Shown piece by piece: positions 46,859 through 58,139 of a DNA stretch of 64,000 nt. The translations under genes and the position numbers were made by a program. The number at the start of each line of letters is the position of its first letter. Position 1 is the stretch's first letter. The stretch comes from Sabethes cyaneus (Eukaryota; Arthropoda; Insecta; Diptera; Culicidae), in the NCBI RefSeq assembly GCF_943734655.1, contig NC_071355.1:242071183-242135182 (forward strand). The letters are read 5' to 3'. The notes under the pieces were generated by a model. It searched no databases. It had not been told where the DNA came from and saw only the letters and a program-made list of their open reading frames with translations.

Positions 46859-46997
46859 CGTTCGGTAGTGGATTTGACGTCGTCCCGTTTCCAGAGACCG
46901 CAGGTCAGCTGACGGGCAGTCGACGCGAACAGCAGCAGGTTGATGCACAGCAGAATACCAACCGGTCCGAAGAAGTAGGTCAGAATTTCCATATCAC
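46859..46997 (-). CDS. Methuselah-like GPCR, exon with TM5
   Basis: On the minus strand the exon starts after TTTTCAG at 46998 and ends at the donor CG/GTAAGT below 46859 (139 bp). The first two bases complete a split Gly codon and the last two start a split Arg codon, matching both neighbouring exons. Its 45 full codons begin DMEILTYFFGPVGILLCINL, which is the end of extracellular loop 2 and TM5, and continue LLFASTARQLTCGLW and KRDDVKSTTE, the basic third intracellular loop. The YFFGP motif at the top of TM5 is typical of methuselah-like receptors. Confidence 0.9.
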
Positions 46998-48465
46998 CTG
47001 AAAATAAGCGTCGAAAAAAGAGAATTAGCAAATATATAAAACGAGTATTGTCAATAGACGTGGTCACAAAATTGCGGGGTCTAATTGACAAATATTTAAT
47101 ATGATTGGGTTGAATCATCATGGACCATTTGGGCAACTTAACAGCAACCGATGATGAAACACTCATTAATTAAACATCAAATTTCATGGAAAGATAAATA
47201 AGTTGTTCAACTGATGGCCTCTTAACCTTTCAGCAATGACATTTGTAAGCAGAAATCTAAACAATGAGATTTAATCATACCGAAAACAGTTCACAGAAGA
47301 GGTGCACTCCTCCCAGGCCTTCTGAAAATTAATGCAATTTCATTAACTGAATGAAGCGCTATAATTATTCAAGCTAGGAGGAAAAAACCCACTAAAGCAC
47401 CACACCTAGCATGGATTTTTTTCCGTTCATCTCACCGTTTACCCGAGAGAAGTGCAAAACAAACAATCTTGGAGGGTTGGCCAATAATACATGCCCCTTC
47501 TTGCTGCTGCTGCTGCTACGGATCGGACGACCAATTAACTGTACGTACACCGGGCGGCGGCGGTCAACCCAGGCACATCTTCATTAGGTCCGCTTCTCGG
47601 TCGTCAGAGCGTCGGAGCGAGTGAACCGTTCGTTTCGAGTTTCGACAGAAACCAGCAATTGAAGACGCGCAGGTTGGCCACCACCCCGAAGGGGTGTCAA
47701 ATAATCTACCGCACAAGCACCGGTACCGATGCGGGGCGATGGAACGGTCATTGTTGTTTGTTTCCTGTTCATTTTTGTCCAGAGTTCAGTGAGTCACCGG
47801 GTTTTTGGGTCACCGGTACTGACTGCCGAGGCGAGGCCGAGGAGGAGAATGTTTTCTGACGTATTCGCCTAAACATGTGGGGTGGTAAAAAAAAACTAAA
47901 ACGGAGAAAGCTAGATAACTGTGCATCTTCCACGGTACGATTTACGGTTCCAGTGCTTGAGGCTCTTTTCTTTTGGTGATAAATGGCTTTTAGTTTCAAC
48001 CGTGATTGAGCTTCGAGAGGGTCAAAATCACTTAAAAATATTGTGTGATGCCAATCTGCAAACTTTCGCCAAGAATCATTATCATTTTTTTGCTTGGATG
48101 AAGCAAATCAGTACGTGATGACTAAATTCATCAATCATGGAGTGCAAAAAAAAACTCATTAAGTCGTTTGTTTGCGTTGCTTTGTCATGTGTATCGGAAT
48201 ATGTCTTTTGATTGTATTTAAAAAATTTTTTAGTAACAGAAATTGCCTCGGAAGGCAAAAAATAATTTGTGAGATGCAAGCCGACATTATTAAAAAAAAA
48301 CAAATGTCTGTGGGCTCTACAGCCTAAAGAACTCGAAAAATGAATCACTCATTATGAGTGTACGCGTCCTACACCAAACAGAAACGGAAATTCAAACAAT
48401 AGAATTTGGCAAAATCGCTATTTTTCTTTCATTTGGTAGGCTTTTGCATGGAAAACAATAACATA
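46998..48465. other. Intronic DNA with a GC-richer segment
   Basis: Bases about 47490-47860 are GC-richer than the surrounding intron and hold a short CTG run near 47503-47517. Frames here overlap on both strands and show no domain. The composition suggests single-copy sequence; the function is unknown. Confidence 0.4.
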
Positions 48466-48469
48466 TATA

Positions 48470-49348
48470 CAGTAATGTTCCGATTTTGTCTATCACCGAT
48501 TTTGTCTACCCCCGATTTTATCAGCTTTTTATCCCGATTTTGTCAGCCATTTTGTTTAAATTTTGTGCTTTTAAACATGATTTATAAAATTTTTCAACCT
48601 GCTTGAAACTATTCTGATTCTCTTGGTAGAGTTTTTGAATAAAATGATGCCTTCTTGCGAGTAATTCGGGGTCAAAATTAGGATATTTTTATAGTAAAAG
48701 TACTATAGTTCCTAAACGAGCAAAGATAGAGGTATACCATATTCAGCAATGTTGTGTATTTTCACTTTTTGTACAACTTTGTAAAACAGGAAAAAGTCAA
48801 ACAACGACTACAAAAACTGCTAAAATAGAAAAACTGATTTGAACGATTTTTTATTAATGAGAAATAGGATTTTTCTATCTTTGTAGAAGAGATAGAAGGT
48901 TACTGTCTTCAGCGAAATTGCTTGTAATAATATGCTGCAAAACTTTGCAGAACACATCAATGTAATATATTGAAAGTGAAGAAAAATAATTTTTTTATCG
49001 CAATTTTTAGGGGGATTAATCAAAGTTTGAATTCCGCTGGACGACAGAGCTTTTAATTTTAAGACACTCTTTCGAAGGTTCCATAAGTCTAAAACCAAAT
49101 TTTCCCACTCAAAGGTAATGCGCACCAAAATAAGGTTCTGGACCAGTGTGCTGTGTCCGGTTGATTGAGCTTTCGGTTGACCAATTGAGGGTTATAATTT
49201 AATTTTTAGTAGAAGTCTTCGATATTGTAAGGTCTTAGGTCTTGAATTATGAAAAAAAAATCGAAAAAAAAATTTCCCGATTTTGTCGGTTTCTCTATTT
49301 TGTCAATCCAAAATTCGACATGAGGCAGACAAAATCGGAACATTACTG
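48470..49348. mobile_element. pogo-like non-autonomous Tc1/mariner-class element
   Basis: The terminal inverted repeats read CAGTAATGTTCCGATTTTGT at 48470 and the complement ending at 49348, each directly flanked by TA (48468-48469, 49349-49350). CAGT-starting ends with TA duplications fit the pogo/Tigger branch. The motif CCGATTTTGTC recurs several times just inside both ends (48479-48545, 49277-49315), like subterminal transposase sites. The interior is occupied by the nested repeat 48656-49115. No transposase is present. Confidence 0.75.
48656..49115 (-). repeat. Nested ~490-bp repeat, copy 2
   Basis: This is the inverted match of 13500-13985. Shared landmarks are GATAGAGGTATACCATATTC, GAAGGTTACTGTC, TTGTAATAATATG, CACATCAATGT, AGGGGGATTA and CGACAGAGCTTTTAATTT. 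It lies wholly inside the pogo-like element. Confidence 0.7.
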
Positions 49349-49539
49349 TATATGAAAAGCAAGAATAGATTTGGTTTTCACGTTCAAACTTTAGGTAAAA
49401 ATGCATTATTTTTGCTCGATTAAAAAATTCTCTTTTCCTTCAGTTGCCCTACACTGGAAGGACAAAAACTTATAAAATATAAAGGACAAAAACTTATGAA
49501 ATATTTGTAACAGCCTAATGTTTTATGGAAGAGTCTAAA

Positions 49540-50185
49540 ATTTCTGGAGTTCGATTAGTTTTCGAGTAACACAAAAATGTCTCCAAAATCCACTACATAC
49601 CAAATTTGGTTCCATTTGCTTGAATAGTTCTCGCGATATGAGGAAATTTGAATTTCATTTATATGGGAGCCCCCCATCCTAAACAGGCGAGGGGTTCTAA
49701 TTCGTCATAGAAAAAATTCTTGCGTCCGAAAATCTCCACATGCTAAATTTGGCTTGATTAGTTCTCGAGATATGAGAAAATTTGTATTTCATTTGTATTG
49801 AAGCCCCCCTCCTCTTAAAAGGGGGAGGGGTCATAATTCAGCATTGAAAAATTTCTGTCCCCTAGAAGTCCCAAATGCCAAATTTGGATCCATTTGCTTG
49901 ATTAGTTCTCAAGCTATGAGGAAATTTGTAATTCATTTTTATGGAAGCTCCCCCTCTTAAAGGGGAGAGGGGTCATAATTACCTTTCTAAAGAGGGGAGG
50001 GGTCTCAATTCACCATAGAAAATATTCTTGTCTCCAAATTCATTTTCATTTGTATGGGAACCCCCCCCCCCTCTTAGGGGGAGTCTCTAACAATCAACAA
50101 TCATAAGAATCTTTTCCGGCCCCATGTGAATTTTCACGCCGATCGGTTAAGTAGTTTTCGATTCTATAAGGAACATACCGACAGA
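49540..50185. repeat. Tandem repeat of ~130-150 bp units with CCCCTCTTAAAAGGGG motif
   Basis: Three to four diverged units each contain TTAGTTCTCGAGATATGAG, AAATTTGTATTTCATTTGTA, a polypyrimidine GCCCCCCTC, AAAAGGGGGAGGGGTC and TAATTCA. Markers at about 49628, 49760 and 49907 give spacings of 132 and 147 bp. A C-rich run sits near 50066-50077. The block ends in CGGTTAAGTAGTTTTCGATT and a CAGATAGAAAT segment. I recognise this as a common mosquito repeat type, but not its parent element. Confidence 0.7.
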
Positions 50186-51108
50186 TAGAAATCTATGTGC
50201 AGAAAAATCGGAAAATTTTCACTGGAGCTTTCTTAGAAAATTAGCGACTCGAATTTTTTTTACGAATTTTTCAAATATTGGGTGAATGCTAGATTTGAAA
50301 CAGGAAAAATTGGATGCACTGTAAAGAATTTTTATATTAGGCTATATACAACCCGAAAATGACGAAATCAGGAAAGACGGAACAGGATTGGATAGCATCG
50401 CAACGTCGATGTGCAGTGTTGCCAACCTTCCAGATTTGTTTAGATCTTTCAGATTTTTTGATGCCTAATCAGAGCAACTGACAAAGCTTAAACATATTTC
50501 CTAGAGCCAGCTCAAAGCCAGACGTTTGCCAGATTTCCTTTCCTGCGCTTTGAAAAAAGGTCAGCAACTCTGATTTCAAGATTTTACATTTGCGGTAAGC
50601 AAAACTGCCTCTCCAACGGACCAAATGACTGACAGACTCCTGCCCCACATGTTTATTCACAATTACCAAATTTTCGGAAAAACCTGTTAGCAATTCTGTT
50701 TTTGTGAAAAAATGTTTGTGCCTAACAAGTCACAGTTTGGAAATTGGAACAGACAGACAGGTAGAACATGTTCGGACTAGACGAAACAGGAGTGGATTGC
50801 CTCAAAACGAGGAATTTACTATGTGATCATTACCAGTGCACACAAATATACGCTCAAGACACGGAAAAGCTTTGGTTTGGTGCGCTAATTAACTCAGACC
50901 TATTATTGACCATTTTCAGTATTGCATTTGCTAAAAAATGAGATGCTTTATTGGCACAGACATTAGTTTGATCATTGAGACATCGGACAAATTGAAAAGC
51001 GGACTGCCTTTCGATCGTATTCGGTGTAGGAGCAGACGAATGTGCCCATAATGAGGAGTAAATCTATTTTTCTTGCTTTTGAAATCAACGGTTTTTAATA
51101 AATCTACG
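50186..51108. other. Unassigned intronic stretch
   Basis: No gene is recognised. Frames 50469-50693 and 50931-51125 (minus) have no known motif. Confidence 0.4.
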
Positions 51109-51110
51109 TA

Positions 51111-52305
51111 CCGTGAACGTACCATATTCTGCGCAGTTAAGACATTTGTATGATTCTTCCGCTATTCTAAGTATTCTAGATTTAAATTAACAACGTGTAT
51201 AGCAGCAACGTGTGGTGCTATGGTCTATAATATCTGGTAAAATATATGGGAATTATAAGTCGATCAACAATTGAGTATATTTTTCGTTTTGTAAACTCAT
51301 CCACGGTGCCTAATTCTGCGCACTTTCTTGCCCATGTTCCTAATTCTGCGCATGTTTGCTTCTAATTCTGCGCACCCAAAAAGTGAAAATAAATACTCCT
51401 GCCATGCTGTTTATGTCTTTATACGCTGAAAGCACTCCAAAAAATCCGACATTGGCCATTACCATAATTAAATCCATGATCCGTTCTTCTTGTGCTATCC
51501 GAGTGGCAAAGGAATATTGTTATCATTTTGATTGCTTCATTTTAAATATTTTATTCTCGATAACGTGAAGGGCGAATTGATTCGGGTTTTCTGCATACTA
51601 AACATTACACTTTAGACTAATACCAAAAATTGTGTTTTCATATAGAAACCACTGCGCCACTCTCTGACAGCCCCTTGAGGACGGACATTAAAAAAATAGA
51701 AGACATGGTTTCATGAATTGGCGCTCGTGGGTTCGGACCCCGAGACACAGCACTGGATTCCAATCAATGGAAGTTAAAGATTCTTCTTCAATTTTCATGC
51801 CTCCATACCTCAGCCATTTGGGTAAGGCTCCGTATTCTTTCGCGCTTACTTCGTAAGATACATTACTGCGCAGAATTTGGAACATGAATAAAAAATCTGT
51901 GCCTAAATCTGCGCATTATTGCATCACGTTTTTGTAAGGAAAGCAATGCATGCAATCACTCTTTTTGTCTAAAACATGACTAAAACTTATTATTTTTTCT
52001 AATTATGCTGGGTAATTTGATCATTGCAAAGAACTTCGATCATACATTTGTTAATTTTCTAGTAGGACAATCTTAGCGTTGGTGCTAACGACGATGTTTT
52101 CAGCCATATAAAATACTTTCAGTTTCACGTTAAATTATTTCGCTCTCAAATATCATGGCCCATTTGTGAATAATGGCGTAATATTCAACAGACATTTATA
52201 AAAAAAAATAACGCAATGATCATAGTTATGCACAATGTTAAAAAATACTTATATGAAGAAAAAAGCGCATAATTAGGAGCTGTGCAGAATTAGGGGCAGT
52301 CACGG
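51111..52305. mobile_element. TA-flanked element with subterminal TAATTCTGCGCA motifs
   Basis: The ends are inverted repeats CCGTGAACGTACC at 51111 and CCGTGACTGCCCC read inward from 52305, each flanked by TA (51109-51110, 52306-52307). Copies of TAATTCTGCGCA or close variants lie near 51127, 51310, 51339, 51363, 51905 and, inverted, near 51869, 52265 and 52283, clustered toward the ends. This fits a non-autonomous Tc1/mariner-class element with transposase-binding arrays. No transposase frame is present. Confidence 0.7.
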
Positions 52306-52469
52306 TAGTTTTGTATTCAAAACCAGCGGTACAGTATCAAAATCGCAAAAGTTTTTGCAAATAATGCCTTTCGGTGCAGAAAACTCACTGATAATCTGGA
52401 GGAAACGGAAACAACAATAATTCGACTATCGCTTTTGGATGTTTGAATTTGGAATAAATAAGAGTTTCC

Positions 52470-53090
52470 AGTAATTTTGACGTAGGACCACGCCTAACTG
52501 CAGGGTGTCTTTCCATTATTTAGATCCTAGTTACAGTCACGAAAAAATGAAAGATTTTGAGCGCTAATAGCTCTGCCAGATCTCTGAATGGATTTTTATG
52601 GTTTAGATACCGATCGATTCATAATGGATGCAGCAATTATGTGGTTTCTATTATAATTTTCTTTCTCAATCACGAGTGGGTGAAAACTAACGAAAAGTTT
52701 CAAGGTCAAATATCCCTATACATTTTCTTCGTGATCGCCTTGCTTCACAGACAGGGACGACATCTAAACACACCATCTGTTTACTGTGACTTCGATTACT
52801 TTCCTTTTAGAAAATGAAGTGACAAAGTCCTCTCGTCCCAACCAATCAAAGATTCTTTACGTCGTTCAGACTTATACTAATTTGATATATGTGCTTGGGA
52901 AGTACACCAGAAAAATTGATAAAGTCCTCCCGTCCTAAGAAAATGTCTTAGGACCGCTATAAACCTACACCAATTTGATGTCTATGTTAGGGAAGTGCGC
53001 TAGGAAAAGTGACAAAACTCCTCATTCCCGCAAGTTTTCTTAGGACCACGATAAAGCTAGTCCAATTTGACGTCCTGAAAGTGAACAATT
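52470..53090 (-). mobile_element. Element with ~90-bp internal tandem repeats, copy 2
   Basis: Inverted relative to 6972-7605. The terminal region at 52478-52570 has GACGTAGGACCACG, GTCACGAAAAAATGAAAGAT and GCGCTAATAGCTC. Three tandem units follow at about 52830-53085, each with TGACAAAGTCCTC, an AAGAAAATGTCTTA-like block, ACCAATTTGATGTC and GGGAAGTGC. No coding content. Confidence 0.65.
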
Positions 53091-53189
53091 ATAAAAAAGT
53101 GAGTGACTAATCGCATCGTTCACCCAATTACACATACACCACATAATACTGCAAGAAGTTATTCAAAACTGATGTCTCACACGAAAAAA

Positions 53190-53812
53190 ACAATTCAAGT
53201 AAAAACTTTTTGAGTAAATTTTTTCCAACTTTTTGGTTTCAAAATAATAAGGATAAACCAATTTCAAGTATTTTTTCTGAAGATATCAAACTTCTACCTT
53301 TTACCCATTTTCAACAATAGACCTTTGTTTATAAACGACCCCTCAAATCACATTTCTTCTTGTAACATGTTTATTTCAACAGACAGCTCAATGTGATGTT
53401 CTAGACCACATTTTGCACATAAAAGAGGAATATTTTTGCTGAAGACTGTTTTGCTTTTTCTGCATTAATTAACAAGATATAACTGATAGACGGTTTTTAA
53501 CCTAAAATCAGTTATATCTTATTAATTAATGCATATAAAGCAAAACAGTCTTCAGCAAAAATATTCCTCTTTTATGTGCAAAATATTTTCTAGAACATCA
53601 CATTGAGCTGCCTGTTGAAATAAACATGTTACAAGAAGAAATGTGATTTGAGAGGTCGTTTATAAACAAAGGTCTATTGCTGAAAATGGGTAAAAGGTAC
53701 AAGTTTCGTATCTTCAGAAAAATTACTTGAAATTGGTTTACCAATCATTTTGAAATCAAAAAGGTGAAAAAAAATTTACTCAAAAAGTTGTTACTTAAAC
53801 TGTTGTTTAAGT
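53190..53812. repeat. Large (~620-bp) perfect-like palindrome
   Basis: Two arms of about 300 bp are inverted copies around a centre near 53498. Paired blocks include CTTTTTGAGTAAATTTTTT, ACCTTTGTTTATAAACGACC, CACATTTCTTCTTGTAACAT, GAGGAATATTTTTGCTGAAG and AGATATAACTGAT with their complements. No short target duplication was confirmed. It is probably a foldback transposon; transcription would give a long hairpin. Confidence 0.8.
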
Positions 53813-53959
53813 AATGCTTAAATATTGTACGACGCCTTCAAAATATGCATCAATTTTTTATTCAAAAAGTTGCCGAAGACCACATTCAGCTGGGACATGC
53901 CGTTTAATCGCAAATATTTTTGTCTCGAAATTTTATTTTCTGGCCCATAGTGGTGCTGT

Positions 53960-55015
53960 GCTTAGTAGTCCAAAAGGGTGAAAAGTGGAACTTTTTTCCT
54001 GATGTCTTTTGTTTTCATTTTATCATTTATGCACTTTTCTTCGTAAAAATATCCCCCTTAATCTAAAACTGTCAAAAGTTATTCATCGCTTATTATAATG
54101 AAAATAAAAAAATAACTTTTTTGTATTAGGAAATGTAGACATAGTTTCTTCGGCAAAGTTGTAAATAATATAAAAACAAGCAACTTTGCTGAAGAAATAA
54201 AATTTCTATCTGTATCGAGTGTTGAACTATACGGCATATTTTTTAAAACTTTTTTAAAAATTGGTTTTTCATACTTAGTTTTTCTAAGTTGCATTTTACA
54301 AGAATACAGTTTTCTAGGCAATTAATAAAGCATTCAAAATACACGTTTTTGCAAAAGACCGCAAATTACTTGGACCTTTACTTGCTAAGATATTGCATAT
54401 TCAAGCTTTAAATTTGCATAGCTTCACGAGCCCATGGGGTAAATTGGGGCAAGCGGATTCATGGAATCAGTGCTTCATCTTAAAGCTTAAGGCGAGTACT
54501 ATAAACTTGTATGGGTTCCGCTTGTCACCAACCACCCAAATGAGAATACGACAAGCATACGTTTTATGTGTTTCGCGTTCGCTATAGGCTCGATACACGT
54601 CCATTCTTTTGTGTTAGTAGATAGACACATGGTTTCTTCGGCAAAGTTATAGAAAATATAAAGGCAAACAACTTTGCCAAAGAAATTACATTTCTATCTC
54701 TATCGAGTGCAGAGTTATAGAGAATTTTCTTTGGAAATTCTTTAAAAATAAGTTTTTCGTGCTTAGCGTATGTTGGTTGCATTTTACAGGAGTATATGGT
54801 TCTAGGCGTTTATTGAAGGACTCAAAATACATGTTTTTGCAGAAGGTTGCAAATCTCTAGGACCTTTCCTTACAAAGTTATCGCTCATATAAGCATTATT
54901 TTTCCTGAATTTTACGAGCCAAAAGCGATAACTTTGTAAGGAAAAGTCCTAGTGATTAGCAATCTTCTGAAAAAACCTGTATTTTGAGTCCTTCAATAAA
55001 CACAAAAAGAACATT
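53960..55015 (+). mobile_element. Module-built repeat, copy 2 (forward, forward, reverse)
   Basis: It starts with TAGTAGTCCAAAAGGGTG and AAAGTGGAACTTTTTTCC, the unique end of copy 1. Modules lie forward at about 54120-54400 and 54640-54890 and inverted from about 54915, truncated at 55010. The order is the exact reverse of copy 1, so both are full relatives in opposite orientation. A segment at 54430-54600 between modules has no counterpart I could find. Confidence 0.75.
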
Positions 55016-55327
55016 TACTAATGAAATAAAACTTGTCTCAAAGAAGACAATTCCTACGAATGCGTTTCGCAGCCGCAAATAAACGTCGACATTGCGTGGA
55101 AAAATCTAACTATTTGTACACCTGCTGATAGACTAATTAATTGTTTCTGCCGCATGCAACTGCAGGCATTCTTTATGACAAACCACTCACGTGCGTTTTC
55201 TTTGTCGCAATGAAGTAGTACTGAGCAAATGACTCCAATAGAAAAGCCCTCTCTAAAACAGTAGGCACCACTTGATTACTGGCTTCCTTCCAGCAGCGGG
55301 GGCAAGAAGCCGTCCGTTGGTACTCAC

Positions 55328-55503
55328 CATAGAACCAGCAGGTTCGTTCGCCAAACCTAGGCCGCAGATAGACGGTGTCCGGGAGACTGTCCAGGATCGC
55401 TGCCACGCCAGCAATCACCAGTGGCACGCCCCAGGCGTACACCTCGTAAATCCGCAGACGACAAATTTCCTGGCTCTTCTCCAGGGACGTCGGGCGTAAA
55501 TCA
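55328..55503 (-). CDS. Methuselah-like GPCR, exon with TM4 (first exon in window)
   Basis: On the minus strand, acceptor TTTTTCCAG at 55504 and donor G/GTGAGTA below 55328 bound 176 bp. The first base completes a codon from an upstream exon and the last starts a split Gly codon. The 58 codons read DLRPTSLEKSQEICRLRIYE (second intracellular loop), VYAWGVPLVIAGVAAILDSL (TM4) and PDTVYLRPRFGERTCWFY (extracellular loop 2 with the Cys that normally pairs with TM3). YAWGVPL is a methuselah-family signature. The upstream ectodomain and TM1-TM3 exons were not found. Confidence 0.9.
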
Positions 55504-55509
55504 CTGGAA

Positions 55510-57850
55510 AAAAAGAGAAAATAAAAAAAATAAACAGGATGGAAAAAGATGCTTCTTTATTTTATTTTATTTTTGCTCTGTAGGCTTTGGCTTTGAATGA
55601 TGTCCTGGTCGAGCACCGAGAGACGCGACGAGAAGGACAGCAGCACATGCATGACTAAATAAACAGTTAAATGGTGCATTTCGCAGCGAAATTGCCACAG
55701 GCAAACGCCAGTGCCAACGAGCACCAGCCAGCAGCGGGACGGGAAGTGAATTTTATTCGTAAATCCGGACGGAAAACGGCAAGAGCAATTGTCTAGACTG
55801 TTTGTGCTTGTGTGCCCTCAAGGTTATTATACTTTTACTTTTCCTCGCGTGAGTGTCATAAAATATGATCCACTTATTGGAAGGGGTAAAATTTCAGCTT
55901 TGATTGAAGTTCTACGATGGTTGAACGAACCAAGAAGGTTAAATTACTGGAAACTCCAAGTGACGACTGTCATGTAGACAATTATTCAAATGGCGATGGA
56001 TGGTGACAATCAATCAAGCGAAAAACACACAACAAATTAAGATTGACTACACGAAATTACCGCGCGAATGAAATAAATGCTGCGAAGAGATATAAATGAG
56101 ACTCAACGGTCGGCCGGTTTGGCGGCTCTCGAACATCGGATGAGGCTAAGAATTTTACAGCTTCTTTCTTCCTGACATTATCAGTAGCACCGACCGCAGA
56201 CCGACAGGCTAACTGACACGCGAAAGCATACCGCGTAATTTCACTTTCATTCCATCGTGTTGTCCACCGAGCCATGACTCGGGCTATGATTCGAGGGAAA
56301 ATGCTTTACACTACCCACCACCAGCCGAACGAAGGCGCACAAGCTGCCTGAATAAACGAATTAATTAATTTAACTTTTCCTCTTCGCTCCGTCTCCGGCG
56401 ACGGCCTTGGTTGTGCAACGCTGTCAAGAGACGTTGGCCTAATTGCTTCCATAATCCACCCCAGCGAGCACTCCGCACTGCCTCTCGGATGCGACGGAAA
56501 CCGACAGAAGAAATGCAGTTCCTACATGTTTTGCTAAGCGTACAAGTTTATGCGCTAAAATTATACGCAAATTCCGAGACGAAAATATCGTCACGAAGCA
56601 ACATCGCTTCGCAGGTTTTGTCGGTGAATCCGGTTTTTTTTCCTGCCACTGCCATGCCGGTGCATCTGAGGCGGCACAGCATATTGCACAGTAGAAGGGG
56701 AGAAAAACTTAAGAATTTTATCAATTAGAAACGTTTAAATAACAGAAGAAGTTTTTAATTAAAATACACAAGTTTTAATAGTTATAGAGAGCGGAAGAAA
56801 AACAATGGAGTGATAAATTGTTTAAGTTGAAAACTTGCGCCGTTCGGTAGAAAATAGTTTCACCTGAACGTGAAGCTTGTTAATCTCCAAGGGAATGCAT
56901 TTTGATTTACATAGCAGAGCTATTCTAAGAGGTACGATAAATATTTTCGCAGTAGAGAGGTAAAATATTTGGATTTTTTTTCCGAGAGGAAAAATATGCA
57001 AAATTTTCTGCTCCCTTATGCTGGATGCTGCCTCGTATACAGTTATATAATATGCCCAAAATTGTGAGGAATGAGCTGTTGGTTTAATTCGGCTCCCACG
57101 GAAAAACAATGAAGCTCTTCCATGAGTCATCTGAAAAGAGATGGATGGCATAAAATAGTTAGAGCTAGTTGTTCTTCAAATGAGAGAAAAATCATCCCCA
57201 ATTTCATTTTGGCGCTCTATTTGATGATTCAGCGTAAAAACTCAAACCAAAATTGAGTCGACCCCAACTGTTTCCGCACGCATTTCTAACGTTCGACGTT
57301 CTGAAAGGGGATTAAGCACGCATTTTCTCCCATAATTTCCACTGCACACCCGATAACGATAATGAATCATTTGATGCTGACCATTCTATTTCCAATCCAC
57401 GAGCAGCGGAGCTGCTCAAAATATCCCACTGCATGCTACAGGCGAAGCTGGCAGCGGTTTGTCTATCCGGATTTTGTAGTAATTTAGATAGCATAGTTCA
57501 ACGCAGACACCACTCACTGGACCGGACCGGACCGGACCTGCTGACCGACGAACGACCGAACGATCGATCGCTAAAATGGCATGCTTCCCGCCGAAAATAG
57601 TAGTTCACCGGTTTCTCGCGAAAAGTTCGAATAGCTTCCGGTCCAGTGGTGCTGCTGCGGTGGTCGTGAGATAAAAGCGAAAACCGGAAAGCGCGTCACT
57701 GCATGTGATTAAATTTGCACTCGAATAAATCCGCAACAAGCACAGCTGGTGGCGCGACTGGCCACCACTACGGCCGCTACCGCCACCGGCAGGCCAGGCC
57801 AGGCTGTGCTATCGCCGAATTGCTGGAATGCGAATGTGATGATGAAACAA
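55510..57850. other. Unassigned GC-richer region upstream of the TM4 exon
   Basis: No further GPCR exon could be recognised. Composition is more balanced than in the repeats and no transposon is obvious, so it is probably single-copy intron. Landmarks are GGACCGGACCGGACCGGACC near 57518-57537 and a GGCCAGGCCAGGC run near 57791-57804. A 60-residue minus-strand frame at 57494-57312 starts with ATG but has no recognisable domain. Confidence 0.45.
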
Positions 57851-58139
57851 CCGAAGGCATATTTTGATTCAACTATCAAATTCTAGTGGTTTCAAACAAA
57901 CTAACGTGTTAGGAATTTGCGATTAGGATGAAAGTTTTTTTTTGCTACAGTGAATGTTGCGAATAAAAAGAGAGAATATTTTTCGTTGTTCATAATATAA
58001 TATGATTTATTTCACAGTATTATGAGCATTGAGTAGAATGTTATGGAAGATTCATACTGAAAATCAGCATAACCGTTCCCTTTTTCATTGTTCTTAATTT
58101 AACCCCGCTCTGAAAATTGTTGCAAAAAACTTCAATATT

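Noticed and set aside
51640..51760. tRNA gene suggested by TGGGTTCGGACCCCGAG and a GTGGCGCAGTGG-like complement
   Set aside because: The A-box-like and B-box-like parts are on opposite strands and no cloverleaf can be drawn.
57312..57494. 60-residue minus-strand frame as a possible upstream GPCR exon
   Set aside because: It has its own stop codon, no TM or ectodomain features, and cannot splice in frame to the phase-2 acceptor at 55503 without further exons.
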